DNA from: Agarophyton chilense
Lineage: Eukaryota > Rhodophyta > Florideophyceae > Gracilariales > Gracilariaceae
Assembly (NCBI GenBank): GCA_030374765.1
Contig: JARGXX010000071.1
Location: 1,302,001-1,366,000 of the forward strand
Length of the DNA: 64,000 nt
Reading direction: 5' to 3'
Shown: positions 60,924-64,000 of the stretch, one piece after another
Layout of the letters: every line of letters begins with the position of its first letter
How positions within the stretch are numbered: the stretch's first letter is position 1
Notes under the pieces: model-generated
Databases searched by the model: none
What the model was told of the DNA's origin: nothing
The model's input: the letters and a program-made list of their open reading frames with translations, nothing else
Program-made: the position numbers and the translations under genes

Positions 60924-63266
60924 TTACCACAGTTGGCACCGTGTGACAGGATTATACCTACTTCCATTCCGACAGGAAAAGGTTTCCGCGAAGACAGAAC
61001 TCTGGCTCAACGGCCCGAGAACTCGAAACTTTCCCGGGGAGTGTGGATCTGTCATAATATCTACTTTCAGCGCCTCGTGGCGGTAAAGTGTGCACCAAGT
61101 TTGCGCATACGCCACGAAAAATAGCTGGTCATTTGTGAGCTCTCTCGCCAGCAGCGCATTGGGCGGAGGAATGCCATCTTCACTGTTGTTTGCCCTCCTC
61201 TTGAATGCACGAAAAGCGACGTTTACGCCGTTGGTGTCGGCGAGATTTTCGCCCAAGGTAAGGTTGCCGCGAACGTGAATGTCAACGTCGCGCGGCTTGT
61301 ATGTGTCAAAAAGGTCGATGTAACATTGTGCCTTTTCTTTGTACTGCGATACAGAAGAATCGGACCACCATGGAGTTAACATGCCGTCTTTGTCGTACTG
61401 ACGACCTTGGTCGTCAAATCCGTGTGACATTTCATGCCCAATCACTGCACCGATGCTACCGTAGTTCATCGCCTCTGGGTACGCATCCGAGAAGAACGGT
61501 TGTTGCAATATTCCGGCGGGGAACACCATTTCGTTCCGAGTAACAGAATAGTACGCGTTGACTTGGTGGGGATTCATAAACCATTCAGTCTTATCGATGG
61601 GATTGCCCAAATGGTTTAAAGACTTTCGCCATTTGTGCGCAATGGCAGAATTGACGTTGCTCTGGAAGGAGGTCGAAATGTGGACGTCGTCGTATGTGTC
61701 CAAGTCTTCACTATAACCAACCTTCCAATTGATGGCGTCCAGCTTTTGTAGGGCGGCATCTATGGTGGTCTTATCCATCCAAGACTCTGACTGAAGAGTG
61801 TCGGCAAACGACTTGGAAATCTCCTTAGCCAGATCGACGGCCACCGTCTTGCGACTCTCAGGGAAGTGCTTTTTAACAAACGCGGCACCCAGTGCCTCTC
61901 CCAGGTGCTTAGTGGTGAGCGTTTGGCAGAACTTCCACTTGTCCGGGAGTTGCTTCAAGCCGTACACGTGCTGCTTAAACTTGAAGGTGTCATGATACGC
62001 CTTTTCACCCAAAAGACCTTCTTGCGCGGCCGAGCGCACAAGATGGAAGGCAAGGTAACCTTTCACAACCTTGCTTGCGTTGGAGTTGCCGTCCATGGCG
62101 TGAAACAGTCGTGCAACAAGCTTGAGAAACGGCACGTTGTCCAAAATGATGGAGCCTCCAAGACGGTGCTCGCTGACGTTGAGCATGCGGAGGTAGTCCG
62201 AAAACTTGAGCTCTTCGGGCAAGTCTGCGAGCAAAATTTTGTTGTACACGGCTTCCGGATCTCGCAACTGCTCTGGGGGCATGGAGTTGTTCGCCAGCAC
62301 GGTTTCAAAGGCGAGTACGCGCTGCGCAAGCTGGTCGTTGCCATTGCGGGGAATGAGGCGCGCCTTGCCGGCAACATTGAGCATATTGACTATGAGGGTG
62401 ACGTACTTTTCCCTCATGTCGCGCTCGCGATCGGTATTCAGCAGGTAGTCGTCTCGGTGCGGCAGACCCAAGCCGCCCTGGGAGACGTAGAGCGCGTAGC
62501 GAGTGGTGTTCTTCTCGTCGATGCTGGTGGACACGTCAAAAAAGGGCGCGGAGGATTGTAGATGAAGTCGGGCCAAGAGACGGGCGAGCTGGGCGGAGGT
62601 GCGCAAGGTGTTGAATTGATCGCGGAACGGGCGGAGGTAGAGGGTGTTGAGGGAGCCAACGCCCATCTGGTCGATGCACGAGGCATAAAAGACGCCCGGT
62701 TTGGACGGGGGCTGGGCGTTTTGCAGATCAACGTCGAGGATCTCCTTGAGCATGAGCTGGATGAGGTCATAGACAACGCTGAAGGACTTGGAGTACTGGG
62801 TCTTGTCGGTGGGGATGGAGGCAGTTCTGAGCCACGAACCGCAGGAGTACTCGTAAAAGTCGTCGCACGGGTCGGCGCTGCGATCCATGGCGGCCAGAAC
62901 GGAGTCCGCGACGGACTGGCGGTCGCGGCCGGGCTGCAAGAAGTTGGACGGGTTAGAGACATCGATGAGGGCATCAATGGCAAGACAGGCGAGCGCGACG
63001 GCGAGCAACACAAGCACGAGCTTTCCATAGTGCACGATGCGCATAGGCACGTCGCGACGGTAATAGCCAGGCGGTGCGGGCGGGAAGTTGAGCGGATGCA
63101 ACTCAGACCGTGGGCAATGCACAGGCTGCTGCTCGCCGTGACGCTCAAAATTGTCATCGTCGGCATCGGCGCTGAGCTGCGCGTAGCCCTCGAGCTGGAG
63201 GGGTTCGTGCGGCGGCGATGAAGGTGCCTGCGCCGCGCGCGGTGAGTCGGACGCGAAATGAGTCAT
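60924..63266 (-). CDS. M13-family (neprilysin-like) zinc metallopeptidase, type II membrane protein
   Basis: The 780-residue ectopeptidase starts at the ATG at 63266 (MTHFASDSP). The frame is open for another 146 codons upstream, but these run through a C homopolymer and low-complexity sequence and were rejected. A Pro/Ser-rich cytoplasmic part is followed by a membrane anchor near 80-98 (LVLVLLAVALACLAIDALI). The M13 N-domain starts CDDFYEYSCGSW. The catalytic domain has NAYYSVTRNEMVFPAGIL, the zinc site HEMSH (H611, E612, H615) followed by GFDDQGRQYD, and ENLADTNG, which supplies the third zinc ligand E673 and D677. The protein ends CQLW, the family's terminal Cys-x-x-Trp. Neprilysins cut peptides outside the cell or in the secretory lumen; the substrate is unknown. 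Confidence 0.94.
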   Translation of the reverse strand: MTHFASDSPRAAQAPSSPPHEPLQLEGYAQLSADADDDNFERHGEQQPVHCPRSELHPLNFPPAPPGYYRRDVPMRIVHYGKLVLVLLAVALACLAIDALIDVSNPSNFLQPGRDRQSVADSVLAAMDRSADPCDDFYEYSCGSWLRTASIPTDKTQYSKSFSVVYDLIQLMLKEILDVDLQNAQPPSKPGVFYASCIDQMGVGSLNTLYLRPFRDQFNTLRTSAQLARLLARLHLQSSAPFFDVSTSIDEKNTTRYALYVSQGGLGLPHRDDYLLNTDRERDMREKYVTLIVNMLNVAGKARLIPRNGNDQLAQRVLAFETVLANNSMPPEQLRDPEAVYNKILLADLPEELKFSDYLRMLNVSEHRLGGSIILDNVPFLKLVARLFHAMDGNSNASKVVKGYLAFHLVRSAAQEGLLGEKAYHDTFKFKQHVYGLKQLPDKWKFCQTLTTKHLGEALGAAFVKKHFPESRKTVAVDLAKEISKSFADTLQSESWMDKTTIDAALQKLDAINWKVGYSEDLDTYDDVHISTSFQSNVNSAIAHKWRKSLNHLGNPIDKTEWFMNPHQVNAYYSVTRNEMVFPAGILQQPFFSDAYPEAMNYGSIGAVIGHEMSHGFDDQGRQYDKDGMLTPWWSDSSVSQYKEKAQCYIDLFDTYKPRDVDIHVRGNLTLGENLADTNGVNVAFRAFKRRANNSEDGIPPPNALLARELTNDQLFFVAYAQTWCTLYRHEALKVDIMTDPHSPGKFRVLGPLSQSSVFAETFSCRNGSRYNPVTRCQLW

Positions 63267-63832
63267 AGCGAGGGAGGAAGGGGGGGGGGGGGGGGGGGGA
63301 TCGGGAGCGCGTGCGGGTGGTGAGGAACAGGGAGAATTGTTGCTTGGGGGGGCCTGGGTGTGTTGCGGAGCGCGCGATGCGTGGCGACGAGCATCTACGA
63401 AGGGTATGACGGCATCTACACTACCACGCGGGAGGCGCACGTGCGCACGAACACACGCTGAATTGAAAGCGACACGCAGCTTACAGTGTGCAGGCAACGG
63501 CGGCGACATACGTGTATGTCGTGGCGGCGTGTGGGCGAGCTGCGAGTGTGTGCGAGCCACGTGGGCGCGCGGCGGTGTCGTTAGCGGGCCGCCGCATACT
63601 GACGTCAGTATGACGGAAGTGTGCTTTCCGCGTAGCTGGTGTAAACAAGCAGTGGCTGTAGCCACGCGCAGGAGGTAGAGAGCACAAGCACACGCTTGGC
63701 GCACAAAAAGGCATAGAGAAAGACGAGAGATACATACACCACATGTGAAACGTTACACCGCGCGCATAGCGCCGCGACAGACAACAGTAAACAAAAAGGA
63801 AAGAAGAGAAAAAAAAACAAACTAACAGAGCG
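63267..63832. promoter_or_regulatory. Promoter and leader region of the M13 peptidase gene
   Basis: The region lies upstream of the minus-strand peptidase start and downstream of the next minus-strand gene. It contains the G20 run and G-rich stretches. No further gene is supported. Confidence 0.4.
63280..63299. repeat. 20-base G homopolymer next to the M13 peptidase start
   Basis: Twenty consecutive G on the plus strand (C on the sense strand of the gene) end 13 bp before the start codon at 63266. The true length may be uncertain, as such runs are often mis-sequenced. Confidence 0.9.
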
Positions 63833-64000
63833 CTATGCCTGGTACCACGCGTTGGGCGCTTTGGACTTGGCCGAGCTGACTTGCCCGCCGGAGAAGGGCG
63901 AGAACGGTTGAATGGGCGACGGCGGCGTTGCCGACGCGCCGAAGATGGGGCTGGCCACGGGCAGCGGACTCAGCTCGGTATGCGGGCTGCCCAGCGCGGG
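63833..64000 (-). CDS. C-terminal end of an unknown protein (partial, runs off the right edge)
   Basis: A minus-strand frame enters from the right edge and runs 55 codons to a TAG at 63835-63833. It is rich in Pro, Ser and Ala (for example FGASATPPSPIQPFSPF) and ends APNAWYQA. No domain is visible, and it looks like a disordered tail. An open frame with this composition right to the edge supports a real gene, in tandem with the M13 peptidase. Confidence 0.5.
   Translation of the reverse strand, partial: PALGSPHTELSPLPVASPIFGASATPPSPIQPFSPFSGGQVSSAKSKAPNAWYQA

Noticed and set aside
63267-63704. 146-codon N-terminal extension of the M13 peptidase
   Set aside because: It runs through a C20 homopolymer and Pro runs, lacks a usable ATG at its start, and would precede a cytoplasmic domain already of normal length.

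Overview
The window is nuclear DNA of a eukaryote. The likely source is a red alga of the Chondrus/florideophyte type; this is inference. Host genes are compact and mostly intronless, with three short GT-AG introns seen (83, 78 and 206 nt). They are separated by short intergenic gaps, while the left 60% of the window is packed with chromodomain Ty3/gypsy retrotransposons. Host proteins include Ran GTPase, a SERCA-type Ca2+ pump, ALG1, a CDC50/LEM3 subunit, a p24 cargo receptor and an M13 metallopeptidase, which rules out a prokaryote.

Layout. 1-5.3 kb: the 3' end of an unknown gene, then an intact pogo/Tigger-type DDE transposase ORF (2125-3999) whose first catalytic Asp reads Asn. 5342-14127: gypsy element 1, complete with 864/863-bp LTRs and the target duplication TTATC. 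It has lost about 3.2 kb covering RT, RNase H and integrase, but keeps an intact gag, a chromodomain ORF and an intact antisense ORF. 14238-38301: gypsy element 2, older and full of stops. Its left LTR is split by a solo LTR (14850-15766, duplication CCCCT). Its right LTR is split by gypsy element 3 (26009-38026, minus strand, duplication CATAC), which is nearly intact. 38.3-64 kb: host genes.

The three gypsy elements share one plan: LTR, a 19-nt primer site, gag with a CCHC knuckle, pro-pol in the -1 frame behind an A-rich slippery site and hairpin, RT-RNaseH-integrase, a linker of several hundred residues, a chromodomain at the pol C-terminus, a gene on the opposite strand (called aORF here), a polypurine tract and an LTR. 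The aORF is conserved in protein sequence in all three elements, always convergent to pol and always starting 170-270 bp inside the 3' LTR. It resembles no family I recognise. It is the strongest candidate for an undescribed system in this window.

Host region. In order: a RING protein (minus, one intron), a Golgi-type glycosyltransferase related to fucosyltransferases (plus), a leucine-zipper protein with an NLS abutting a membrane segment (minus), ALG1 (plus), CDC50 (minus), p24/TMED (minus, short first exon with the signal peptide), a tandem-BRCT protein (plus, perfect E2F palindrome upstream), SERCA (plus), Ran (plus, one intron), an M13 peptidase (minus), and the 3' end of a further gene (minus) at the right edge. 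Several of these act in the ER/Golgi system.
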